Positions 1 through 7,539 of a stretch of DNA of 64,000 nt are shown in pieces. Source of the stretch: Limnohabitans sp. Jir61. GTDB lineage: Bacteria; Pseudomonadota; Gammaproteobacteria; Burkholderiales; Burkholderiaceae_C. The translations under genes and the position numbers were made by a program. The DNA lies in contig NZ_NESD01000002.1 in assembly GCF_003063545.1 (NCBI RefSeq), forward strand, positions 620,001 to 684,000, written 5' to 3'. The notes under the pieces were generated by a model. That model was not told the origin of the DNA. It did no database searches and saw nothing but the letters and a program-made list of their open reading frames with translations. The first letter of the stretch is position 1. Each line of letters starts with the position of its first letter.

Positions 1-24
1 GAAATGCGTCCGTATTTACCCCAT

Positions 25-54
25 GAAAAAAGCCACCCGAAGGTGGCTTTTTTT
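25..54 (-). terminator. Rho-independent terminator of the Bug receptor gene
   Basis: Read on the minus strand, a 7-bp GC-rich stem (AGCCACC with GGTGGCT around a four-base loop) is flanked by A and T runs. It lies directly at the stop codon of the Bug receptor gene, so it should end that transcript. Confidence 0.85.
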
Positions 55-1033
55 AGTCAGCGTAAACGCCAGCTTCCTGAATGATGGGTCCCCACTTGGC
101 AATTTCAGATGCCACGAACTTTTTGTGATCGGCGGGTTCGATGCGTTTGTCGGTCACGACCACAGCACCCAAGCCTTGTTGCTTCTTAATGAACTCTGGG
201 TCTTTCAATGCGGCCTTCAAGGCTTTGTTGATCTTGGCGGTCACATCAGCGGGTGTCCCTTTGGGGGCATACAAACCGTGCCAAATGGTGACTTCAAAAC
301 CTTTGAGACCTGACTCATCCAAGGTAGGCAAGTTCTTCAAAGCGGGCGTGTTCAAACGCTTGAGCGTGGTGACCGCAAATGCTTTGACGGTCTTGCCTTC
401 AATCTGGCTGGTGGTGTTGGTGGTTTGATCACACAGCAAGTCGATCTGGCCGCCCATCAAATCGTTCATAGCCGGCGCTGTACCTTTGTAGGGCACGGTC
501 GTCATGTCGGTCTTCAACGCGCTTTGGAACAACAAGCCGCACAGGTGGGATGCAGCGCCCAAGCCAGCGTTACCTAAGTTCACCGTGCCTTTGCTTTGGT
601 TGATCCAACCTTGCAACTCTTTGAAGTTCGTCGCTGGCAATGTGGGGCGACCGATCAATGTCATGGGCACATCGTTGACCATTCCCAAGTATTCAAAGTC
701 GTCCATCGTGTTGTAAGGCATCTTGCGGTAAAGCGCTGGCGATGTGGCCATGCCAATGTGATGCAACAACACAGTGTGTCCGTCTTGCGGTGCTTTGGCC
801 ACCTTGTTGGCGCCAATCGTGCCACCTGCGCCTGCCACGTTTTCAACGACCACATTGGCACCTAATGGTTTGCGCAGAGCTTCAGCCAAATCACGTGCCA
901 CACGGTCCGTTGGACCGCCAGCTGTAAACGGCACCACGATGGTGACGGGTTTGTCTTTGACTGGGAAATCTGCAGCGTTAGCGTTTGTCAAGGCGGCAAC
1001 TGCAAGCAAGCTCAATGTGAATAGTTGTTTCAT
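53..1033 (-). CDS. Bug-family tripartite tricarboxylate transporter solute receptor
   Basis: Periplasmic solute-binding protein of the Bug (TctC-like) family, which captures small carboxylates or similar ligands. A signal peptide covers residues 1-20 and ends in Ala-Asn-Ala. The family segment VVPFTAGGPTDRVAR sits at about residues 33-47, and the 326-residue length is typical. I chose the ATG at 1033 because GAGGAG stands just upstream; the frame is open nine codons further, without a better site. No TctA or TctB membrane partner is nearby, so this is one of the orphan receptors that Burkholderiales carry in large numbers. The ligand cannot be read from the sequence. Two palindromes lie 40-95 bases upstream of the start. 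Confidence 0.9.
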   Translation of the reverse strand: MKQLFTLSLLAVAALTNANAADFPVKDKPVTIVVPFTAGGPTDRVARDLAEALRKPLGANVVVENVAGAGGTIGANKVAKAPQDGHTVLLHHIGMATSPALYRKMPYNTMDDFEYLGMVNDVPMTLIGRPTLPATNFKELQGWINQSKGTVNLGNAGLGAASHLCGLLFQSALKTDMTTVPYKGTAPAMNDLMGGQIDLLCDQTTNTTSQIEGKTVKAFAVTTLKRLNTPALKNLPTLDESGLKGFEVTIWHGLYAPKGTPADVTAKINKALKAALKDPEFIKKQQGLGAVVVTDKRIEPADHKKFVASEIAKWGPIIQEAGVYAD

Positions 1034-1073
1034 TGGGGACTCCTCTAAATAAGTCCCCATACTAAAGCACTAT

Positions 1074-1087
1074 TGACATTTCTGTCA
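1074..1087. promoter_or_regulatory. Perfect palindrome TGACA-N4-TGTCA upstream of the Bug gene
   Basis: A 5-4-5 inverted repeat lies 41-54 bases upstream of the Bug start codon. Its size and place suit an operator for a dimeric regulator that would act at or near the promoter. The regulator is unknown. Confidence 0.4.
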
Positions 1088-1113
1088 TTTCGGTTATCAC
1101 GTAAGGGCTTTCC

Positions 1114-1127
1114 TTGACGCACGTCAA
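1114..1127. promoter_or_regulatory. FNR-type box TTGAC-GCAC-GTCAA
   Basis: A perfect 5-4-5 palindrome close to the FNR/ANR consensus TTGAT-N4-ATCAA, with the TTGAC/GTCAA half-sites also accepted by this family. It is 81-94 bases upstream of the Bug receptor start, which suggests control by oxygen supply. No convincing -10 box was found at the usual distance. Confidence 0.5.
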
Positions 1128-1146
1128 TCGAAATGCCCCAAGCCGT

Positions 1147-2391
1147 TTATTGGTAGGTACGTGCGTCCTCAATGACCTTGCCGTCATTGGGCAAACTACC
1201 CTCTGCAACCAAGGTCACATCGGCGCGCAGCTTGGTGATGTCGCGCACAGCATCACCAATTTTTTGCACCAAGCCATCCACATCTTGAGCTTCGACTTTG
1301 AGGCTCATTTGGTCGTTGGCCATCTCACCCGTCACCACCAAGCGCGCACGCCTAATTCCGGGGAAACGCTTGACCACTTCAGCCACTTGACCTGGGTGCA
1401 CGAACATGCCGCGCACTTTGGTGGTTTGATCTGCACGGCCCATCCAACCCTTGATGCGCACGTTGGTTCGCCCTGTGGGGCAATGGCTGGGCAGAACGGC
1501 AGACAAGTCGCCCGTGCCAAAACGAATGAGGGGGTAGTCGGGGTTAAGTGATGTCACCACCAGCTCGCCCACTTCGCCTTCAGGCACAGGGTCGCCCGTG
1601 CCGGGGCGAACGATTTCAACAATCACGCCTTCGTCCAACACCAAGCCTTCACGGGCTTCGGTCTCATAGGCAATCAAACCGAGGTCGGCGGTAGCGTAGC
1701 ACTGGTAGCCAGCCACACCGCGCTCTGCCAACCAATCGCGCAAGCTGGGAGGAAAAGCCTCACCCGACACCAAGGCCTTGGTAACGCTGGGCAACTTCAC
1801 GCCCATCTCGGCCGCTTTTTCAACAATGATTTTCAAGAAGCTCGGTGTGCCGATGTAGCCCGCAGGCTTTAGCTCAGCCATCGCTCCCACTTGCTGCTCG
1901 GTCTGACCTGTACCACCTGCAAACACGGTGCAACCAATGGCGTGCGCGCCAGTTTCCATCATCGAACCCGCAGGCGTGAAGTGGTAGCTAAAGCAGTTGT
2001 GAATCAACTCATTGGGGCGAAAGCCCGCAGCGTAAATGGCACGGGCCATGCGCCAGTAATCGGATCGAGCACCTTCAGGCTCGTAAATCGTGCCGGGGCT
2101 GGCAAACACGCGTGGCATGGCTTTGCCAAAACCAATGGATGCAAAGCCGCCAAACACGTTGGTGGCGCGTTGCTCTTGCTGCTGCGCCAACAACTCGTAC
2201 TTGCGAATCACGGGCAGCTTGGCCAACGCTTCGCGAGTGGTCACGCTGGCAGCGTTCACACCTGCCAATGACTTGGCAAATGCGGGGGAATTTTTTTGTG
2301 CGTGCGCAATCTGCGCAGGCAGCGCAGCCATGAGCGCAGCTTCGCGCTCGACGGGGTTGCGCGTTTCGAGCGCGTCGTAGTGATTGGACAT
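1147..2391 (-). CDS. Phenylacetate-CoA ligase-like (PaaK family) AMP-forming enzyme
   Basis: Adenylate-forming ligase expected to join a carboxylic acid to CoA with ATP. The 414 residues match the compact PaaK family. Visible features are CYATADLG at the position of the aromatic-Gly-x-Thr-Glu motif, LIRFGTGDL as the A7-type RxGD motif, and GRADQTTKVRGMFVHP as the hinge and start of the small C-terminal domain. AAGAGGAG precedes the ATG. It follows livF by 12 bases and is probably the last gene of the transporter operon, so its substrate may be what the transporter brings in. The substrate is unknown; an aromatic acid is the family precedent. Confidence 0.85.
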   Translation of the reverse strand: MSNHYDALETRNPVEREAALMAALPAQIAHAQKNSPAFAKSLAGVNAASVTTREALAKLPVIRKYELLAQQQEQRATNVFGGFASIGFGKAMPRVFASPGTIYEPEGARSDYWRMARAIYAAGFRPNELIHNCFSYHFTPAGSMMETGAHAIGCTVFAGGTGQTEQQVGAMAELKPAGYIGTPSFLKIIVEKAAEMGVKLPSVTKALVSGEAFPPSLRDWLAERGVAGYQCYATADLGLIAYETEAREGLVLDEGVIVEIVRPGTGDPVPEGEVGELVVTSLNPDYPLIRFGTGDLSAVLPSHCPTGRTNVRIKGWMGRADQTTKVRGMFVHPGQVAEVVKRFPGIRRARLVVTGEMANDQMSLKVEAQDVDGLVQKIGDAVRDITKLRADVTLVAEGSLPNDGKVIEDARTYQ

Positions 2392-2403
2392 GAAGCGCTC
2401 CTC

Positions 2404-3213
2404 TTAAGCCAACCAACGCTTGCGGCGCTTGTAGCTCTTGGCGTCTTTGAAGCTCTTGCGTTCACCACCACCCATGCCGAGATAGAACTCTTTCACGTCT
2501 TCGTTGTTGGCGAGGTCAGAAGCTGCACCGTCCATCACGATACGGCCTGACTCCATGATGTAGCCGTAGTCGGCGTACTTCAAAGCCATGTTGGTGTTTT
2601 GCTCGGCGATAAGGAAAGTGACTTTTTCTTTTTCGTTCAAATCTTTGACGATGTTGAACACCTCTTCCACGATCTGTGGGGCCAAGCCCATCGAAGGCTC
2701 ATCCAACAACACCATGTTGGGGTTGGCCATGATGGCGCGACCAATCGCACACATTTGCTGCTCGCCACCTGAGGTGTAAGCCGCTTGCGATGTGCGACGG
2801 GTTTTCAAACGTGGGAAGTAGTTGTAGACCTTCTCCAAGTTGGCTTCAATCTCGCCTTTGCTGGTGCGTGTGTAGCTGCCGGTGAGCAAGTTTTCTTCGA
2901 TGGTCAAGTGGGCGAAACAGTGACGGCCTTCCATGACTTGCACCACGCCGCGCTTGACGAGGTCTGCCGGCGTGAGGTTTTCAATGCGCTCGCCACGGAA
3001 CTCAATGCTGCCCTTGGTCACGGCACCACGCTCGCCTTGGAGCAAGTTGGAAATAGCGCGCAAGGTGGTGGTTTTGCCAGCGCCGTTGCCGCCCAACAAA
3101 GACACAATGCTGCCCTCGGGTACGCTGAGCGAAACGCCCTTAAGCACCAGGATGACGTGGTTGTAAATGACTTCAATGCCATTGACGTTGAGAACGATGT
3201 TGTTGGCGCTCAT
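2404..3213 (-). CDS. livF: HAAT-family ABC transporter ATP-binding protein LivF-like
   Basis: One of the two ATPases of a branched-chain-amino-acid-type (HAAT) importer. Walker A GGNGAGKTT is at residues 41-49, a signature motif beginning TSGGEQQ at 147-153 (the usual LSGG has become TSGG), and Walker B MVLLDEP at 167-173. At 269 residues it is about 30 longer than E. coli LivF, because of a basic C-terminal tail ending in Lys-Arg-Arg-Lys-Arg-Trp. It is separated from livK by 141 bases that fold into three hairpins, while the other transporter genes are tightly packed. Assignment to the family is certain; the substrate need not be leucine, isoleucine or valine. Confidence 0.9.
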   Translation of the reverse strand: MSANNIVLNVNGIEVIYNHVILVLKGVSLSVPEGSIVSLLGGNGAGKTTTLRAISNLLQGERGAVTKGSIEFRGERIENLTPADLVKRGVVQVMEGRHCFAHLTIEENLLTGSYTRTSKGEIEANLEKVYNYFPRLKTRRTSQAAYTSGGEQQMCAIGRAIMANPNMVLLDEPSMGLAPQIVEEVFNIVKDLNEKEKVTFLIAEQNTNMALKYADYGYIMESGRIVMDGAASDLANNEDVKEFYLGMGGGERKSFKDAKSYKRRKRWLA

Positions 3214-3248
3214 AACTTACCTTGCTATAAAAACGTTGTTGGACTGGA

Positions 3249-3332
3249 CCAAACCTCAAAGCAAACGGTTGTTTGCCTCTGAGGTTTGGCGGCTCGTGAG
3301 AGCCGCCAAATCATCAGCCCTCTGGGCTGATG
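3249..3332 (-). other. Three consecutive hairpins between livK and livF
   Basis: The spacer folds into three adjacent stem-loops. At 3249-3289 a 10-bp outer stem (CCAAACCTCA/TGAGGTTTGG) encloses a second 6-bp stem; at 3288-3307 an 8-bp GC-rich stem has a GTGA loop; at 3312-3332 a 9-bp stem has a three-base loop. None ends in a T run. They lie just 3' of livK in the transcript, so they may protect livK mRNA or lower expression of the genes after it. Confidence 0.7.
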
Positions 3333-3354
3333 TGCGTCACCTCATGCGTCGCTG

Positions 3355-4677
3355 TTATGCGCCGCAATCTGCAGCTGAGCGACGTGTGAGTTTTTTCTCA
3401 GCAGCGTACTTGTCAGCAAATTGCTTCACGAGGGGTTTGATGATGGTGTCATCAGCTTCGATCCAATCAGAGCTGAACACCCACTTCTTGCCGTCCCATG
3501 TGTGCATGCGTGCTGAACGTGAGCCTTCGTGGTCCAAGCAAGATGTGCTCAGTGGGCGCATCACCGTGCCCAAGCCCAGCTTGTCGAGTGCTTTTTGATC
3601 CAGGGCCAAGTTTTCCAAACCCCAACGGATTTGTTCACCGTTCATGACCTTGCCCTTGCCGTAGCGAGATTGCGCTTGACGCACACCTTCCACAGCCAAT
3701 GCAGCGCTGACCAAGCCACGGTTGTAGAGCGTGCCGCCCACTTCTTCGATTGGGCCGGTACCTTGCTTCTTGCCATGAATGAGGGCCTTGATGTCGGCAA
3801 TCACTTTGCCGCCTTCGCCTGTAGCGACCAAGCCGTTGTAGCCTTTGGCAGCTTCGCCGACGTCTTTGACGTCTGGCTCAGCGGCTGACCACCACACGCC
3901 GTACATTTTTTCGCGTGGGTAACCTGTGGCCACAGCTTCTTTCAAAGCGGCAGAGTTCATCACGCCCCAGCCCCACAACAAGACGTAGTCAGGACGGGCT
4001 TGACGCACTTGCAACCAAGTGGCTTTTTGTTCCACGCCAGGTGCCGTCACGGGCAAGAGTTGCAGGTCAAAACCTTGAATCTTGGCGCGCTCTTGCAAGA
4101 GCGGAATGGGTTCTTTGCCGAATGGGCTGTCGTGATAGACCAAAGCGATCTTCTTGCCCTTGATGTTGCCACCTTCTTTTTTGGTGATGTGCTGCATGAT
4201 GATGTCAGCGCCAGACCAATAAGTGCCTTGCAATGGGAAGTTCCACTTGAACACCTGACCATCGCTGGACTCTGAACGACCATAGCCGCCAGTGATCAAT
4301 GGGTTTTTGTCGTTAGGGGCTTTTTCTGTCAAAGCAAACGTGATACCAGTCGACAAGGGCTGGAACACAGCACCTTGTGATTTGCCTTTCAGGCGCTCGT
4401 AGCACTCCACGCCGCGGTCTGTGGCGTAGGCGGTGTCGCACTCTTCAAAAGTGATCTTCACGCCATTGATACCACCATCGCGTGCATTGATGAGCTTGAG
4501 GTAGTCCACATAAGCGTTAGCCCATGGCACACCGTTAGGTGCATAGGCACCAGTTCGGTATGGCAATACAGGGAAGAACTGCTCTTTGGCTTGCGCTTGG
4601 GCAGTGGTGCTGACCAAGGCGCTGGCCAAGCCAGTCGCTGCGACGGCGACAGCCATCATGAGGGAACGGATTTTCAT
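3355..4677 (-). CDS. livK: HAAT-family ABC transporter periplasmic binding protein
   Basis: Periplasmic binding protein (Peripla_BP_6 type) that captures the ligand for the ABC transporter encoded around it. A signal peptide covers about residues 1-29 and ends Ala-Gln-Ala. The mature part carries VPWANAYVDYLKLINARDGG, the usual opening of this family. The 440 residues exceed the 370 or so of E. coli LivK and match the longer subgroup often linked to aromatic or amide substrates. AAGGAG precedes the ATG. It lies 51 bases after livM. The ligand cannot be told from sequence; the CoA ligases at both ends of the cluster suggest an organic acid. Confidence 0.88.
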   Translation of the reverse strand: MKIRSLMMAVAVAATGLASALVSTTAQAQAKEQFFPVLPYRTGAYAPNGVPWANAYVDYLKLINARDGGINGVKITFEECDTAYATDRGVECYERLKGKSQGAVFQPLSTGITFALTEKAPNDKNPLITGGYGRSESSDGQVFKWNFPLQGTYWSGADIIMQHITKKEGGNIKGKKIALVYHDSPFGKEPIPLLQERAKIQGFDLQLLPVTAPGVEQKATWLQVRQARPDYVLLWGWGVMNSAALKEAVATGYPREKMYGVWWSAAEPDVKDVGEAAKGYNGLVATGEGGKVIADIKALIHGKKQGTGPIEEVGGTLYNRGLVSAALAVEGVRQAQSRYGKGKVMNGEQIRWGLENLALDQKALDKLGLGTVMRPLSTSCLDHEGSRSARMHTWDGKKWVFSSDWIEADDTIIKPLVKQFADKYAAEKKLTRRSAADCGA

Positions 4678-4728
4678 TTGAAGTCTCCTTAGAAAATTTA
4701 TACGAACACCAGAAAAACGAATTACAAA

Positions 4729-5805
4729 TCAGTGAGGGAAAGGCCACAGACGCAGCTTTTGCTTACCCACGCTCCACAACTTGGCCAAACCGTGAGGCTC
4801 AACGATCAAGAACCAAACAATCAAAGCACCGAAGATCATTTGCTCAGCGTGAGTGAGCGCGGCGGTGCTAACAGGGATGCCCACCAAGTCACCCAACCAA
4901 GGCAATGCGTGGTTGATGATGACGGGCAGAATCACGATGAAGCCCGCGCCAAAGAAGCTGCCCATGATGGAGCCCATACCACCCAAAATGACCATGAACA
5001 ACAACTGGAATGAACGATCGACGGAGAACGCTGCAGGCTCCCAAGAGCCGAGGTAAACGAAGGCCCACAAAGCGCCAGCCACGCCCACGATGAACGAGCT
5101 CACAGCAAACGCGCTGAGCTTGGCGTACATGGGGCGAATGCCGATCACAGCAGCAGCCACATCCATGTCGCGGATGGCCATCCACTCGCGACCGATGGCA
5201 CTGCGAACCAAATTCTTGGCCAACAAACCGAACACCACAAGGAAGCTCAAGCAGAAGATGTACTTCTCGAATGGCGTGTTGACGGGGAAACCAAACACTT
5301 GCAAATCAGCCACCGAAGCTGTGCCAGAAGCAGAATCATTGGTGAACCACTTGATACGCAAGAAAGCCCAGTCACAGAAGAACTGCGCAGCCAAGGTGGC
5401 CACAGCCAAGTAAAGCCCCTTCACTCGCAAGCTAGGAATACCAAAGAACATACCCACCAATGTGGCGAAGAAGCCGCCCATCAGCAGGCACACGATCAAA
5501 GGCAGGCCTTCAACGCGCACAAAGAAGTTGTAGGCAGCATAGGCACCCACCGCCATGAACGCGCCAGAACCCAAAGAGATTTGGCCGCAATAGCCCACCA
5601 AGATGTTTACACCCAAAGCGGCGAGTGACAAGATGAGGAAGGGAATCAAAATCGCACGCAACATGTATTCGTCAGCGAGCATCGGCACACCAATGAATGC
5701 AAATGCAATGAGCAGCAATACGCCAATGCGGTCTTGCGTGATCGGGAAGATTTGCAGGTCTTCCTTGTATGTCGTTTTGAATTGACCGTTTTCTCTGTAA
5801 AACAT
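4729..5805 (-). CDS. livM: HAAT-family ABC transporter permease LivM-like
   Basis: Inner-membrane permease of the transporter, about eight to ten hydrophobic segments. The core GYCGQISLGSGAFMAVGAYA at about residues 70-90 is the family hallmark, and GREWMAIRDMDVAAAVIGI is the cytoplasmic coupling loop that touches the ATPases. I start it at the ATG at 5805 (358 residues); the frame stays open upstream to 5901, but that part overlaps livH and reads as arginine-rich nonsense. The gene begins 12 bases after the livH stop, so the two permeases are probably translated together and pair in the membrane. Confidence 0.9.
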   Translation of the reverse strand: MFYRENGQFKTTYKEDLQIFPITQDRIGVLLLIAFAFIGVPMLADEYMLRAILIPFLILSLAALGVNILVGYCGQISLGSGAFMAVGAYAAYNFFVRVEGLPLIVCLLMGGFFATLVGMFFGIPSLRVKGLYLAVATLAAQFFCDWAFLRIKWFTNDSASGTASVADLQVFGFPVNTPFEKYIFCLSFLVVFGLLAKNLVRSAIGREWMAIRDMDVAAAVIGIRPMYAKLSAFAVSSFIVGVAGALWAFVYLGSWEPAAFSVDRSFQLLFMVILGGMGSIMGSFFGAGFIVILPVIINHALPWLGDLVGIPVSTAALTHAEQMIFGALIVWFLIVEPHGLAKLWSVGKQKLRLWPFPH

Positions 5806-5816
5806 GTTTCTTTTCC

Positions 5817-6746
5817 TTACACGCGGTCGATGATCTTCTCGCCGAAGAGACCTTGTGGACGAATCAACAAGAAGCCCAAGGCCAATACATAAGCAAACCA
5901 AATTTCAATGCCGCCGCCCACGTATGGGCCGAGGAACACTTCAGACAATTTCTCGCCTACACCGATGATCAAGCCGCCGATGATGGCGCCAGGCACGGAT
6001 GTCAAACCACCCAAAATCACCACAGGCAAAGCGCGAAGCGCAACAGTGGAGAGGGAGAACTGCACGCCCAACTTAGAGCCCCAAATCATGCCGGCCACCA
6101 AAGCCACCACACCGGCCACGCACCACACGATGACCCAAATGCGGTTGAGTGGAATACCGATGGATTGAGCAGCTTGATGGTCATCCGCCACAGCACGCAA
6201 CGCGCGACCTGTGGTGGTCTTTTGGAAGAACACACTGAGCAATGCAACCAGCGCAGCAGCAATGAAAGCTGCCACCAAGTCTTCTTGGTTGATCATGATG
6301 CCGCCGTCAAAGGTGGACTCGAGCAACATCAATGGTTCTTTGGGCATGCCCACATCAATCTTGTAGATGTCGCTGCCAAAGATGGATTGACCCAAACCGT
6401 CGAGGAAGTATGTGATGCCCAGAGTTGCCATCAAAAGCGTGGTGCCTTCTTGGTTGACCAAGTGGCGCAACACCAAGAACTCAATCACCCAAGCCACGAT
6501 GAACATCACAGCAGCTGCGCCTGCAAAAGCGAGCAAGTTGACGAGGAAGAAGTTGTCGATGCCTGTGAGTGCTGGAATCCATTCGCCAAAGCGGGCCATG
6601 GCCAGCGCAGCAAACAACACCATTGCACCTTGTGCGAAGTTAAACACGCCAGAGGCTTTGTAAATCAGCACGAAGCCGAGGGCCACCAACGAGTACAGCA
6701 TGCCGGCCATGAGGCCGCCAAACAGGGTTTCAAGAAAAAATGCCAT
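5817..6746 (-). CDS. livH: HAAT-family ABC transporter permease LivH-like
   Basis: Second membrane subunit of the importer, 309 residues, with GLMAGMLYSLVALGFVLIYK near the N-terminus and GRALRAVADDHQAAQSIGI as coupling loop at about residues 190-208, both typical of LivH. It is very hydrophobic throughout. AAGGAC precedes the ATG. It sits between livG (10 bases) and livM (12 bases). Its membrane partner is the LivM-like protein; energy comes from LivG and LivF. Confidence 0.9.
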   Translation of the reverse strand: MAFFLETLFGGLMAGMLYSLVALGFVLIYKASGVFNFAQGAMVLFAALAMARFGEWIPALTGIDNFFLVNLLAFAGAAAVMFIVAWVIEFLVLRHLVNQEGTTLLMATLGITYFLDGLGQSIFGSDIYKIDVGMPKEPLMLLESTFDGGIMINQEDLVAAFIAAALVALLSVFFQKTTTGRALRAVADDHQAAQSIGIPLNRIWVIVWCVAGVVALVAGMIWGSKLGVQFSLSTVALRALPVVILGGLTSVPGAIIGGLIIGVGEKLSEVFLGPYVGGGIEIWFAYVLALGFLLIRPQGLFGEKIIDRV

Positions 6747-6756
6747 GTTCTTGTCC

Positions 6757-7539
6757 TTAGTGTGAAGTGCCGAGGTAAGCGCTGATCACTTCCTCGTTGT
6801 TGCGCACCTCATCGGGGGTGCCGTCGCCGATCTTTTTGCCGTAGTCGAGCACGACCACGCGATCAGAAATATCCATCACCACACCCATGTCGTGCTCGAT
6901 CAACACGATGGTGGTGCCGAACTCGTCGTTCACATCCAAGATGAAACGACACATGTCTTGCTTTTCTTCAACGTTCATACCGGCCATGGGCTCGTCGAGC
7001 AACAACACTTGTGGCTCAAGCGCCAACGCACGGCCTAAGTCGACACGCTTTTGCAAGCCATAAGGCAATTGACCCACAGGTGTTTTGCGAAAAGCTTGAA
7101 TTTCCAAGAAGTCGATGATGCGTTCGACCTTTTCACGATGGCGAATTTCTTCTTGCTCGGCGGGGCCAATGCGCAAGGCTTGCATGAAGATATTGCTCTT
7201 CATGCGCAAGTTGCGACCGGTCATGATGTTGTCGAGCACGCTCATGCCTTTGAACAAGGCCAAGTTTTGGAAGGTGCGTGCAATGCCCATGGTGGCCACT
7301 TGGTGGCTGTCCATGTGGTCAAAGGTTTGACCACGGAAGGTGATGGAGCCTTCTTGCGGCGTGTACACCCCGTTAATACAGTTGAGCATCGAGCTTTTGC
7401 CCGCGCCGTTGGGGCCAATGATGGCGCGCACTTCGTGCTCTTTGACGTTAAACGAAATATCGGTCAGCGCCTTGACGCCACCGAAACGCAAACTGATGTT
7501 TTTAACGTCGAGGATGACGTCGCCGATTTTCTTGCTCAT
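6757..7539 (-). CDS. livG: HAAT-family ABC transporter ATP-binding protein LivG-like
   Basis: Cytoplasmic ATPase of the importer. Walker A GPNGAGKSS is at residues 42-50, the signature is the LivG variant LPYGLQKRVDLGRAL, and Walker B is VLLLDEP followed by MAGMN, as in the family. At 260 residues the length is normal. The start ATG overlaps the stop of the upstream acyl-CoA ligase in an ATGA arrangement, so the two proteins are translationally coupled. That ties the ligase to the transporter function. Confidence 0.92.
   Translation of the reverse strand: MSKKIGDVILDVKNISLRFGGVKALTDISFNVKEHEVRAIIGPNGAGKSSMLNCINGVYTPQEGSITFRGQTFDHMDSHQVATMGIARTFQNLALFKGMSVLDNIMTGRNLRMKSNIFMQALRIGPAEQEEIRHREKVERIIDFLEIQAFRKTPVGQLPYGLQKRVDLGRALALEPQVLLLDEPMAGMNVEEKQDMCRFILDVNDEFGTTIVLIEHDMGVVMDISDRVVVLDYGKKIGDGTPDEVRNNEEVISAYLGTSH

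Noticed and set aside
5853..6785. A 310-codon open frame opposite livH
   Set aside because: Antisense to a clear permease gene, full of His and Gln as expected from complementing hydrophobic codons.
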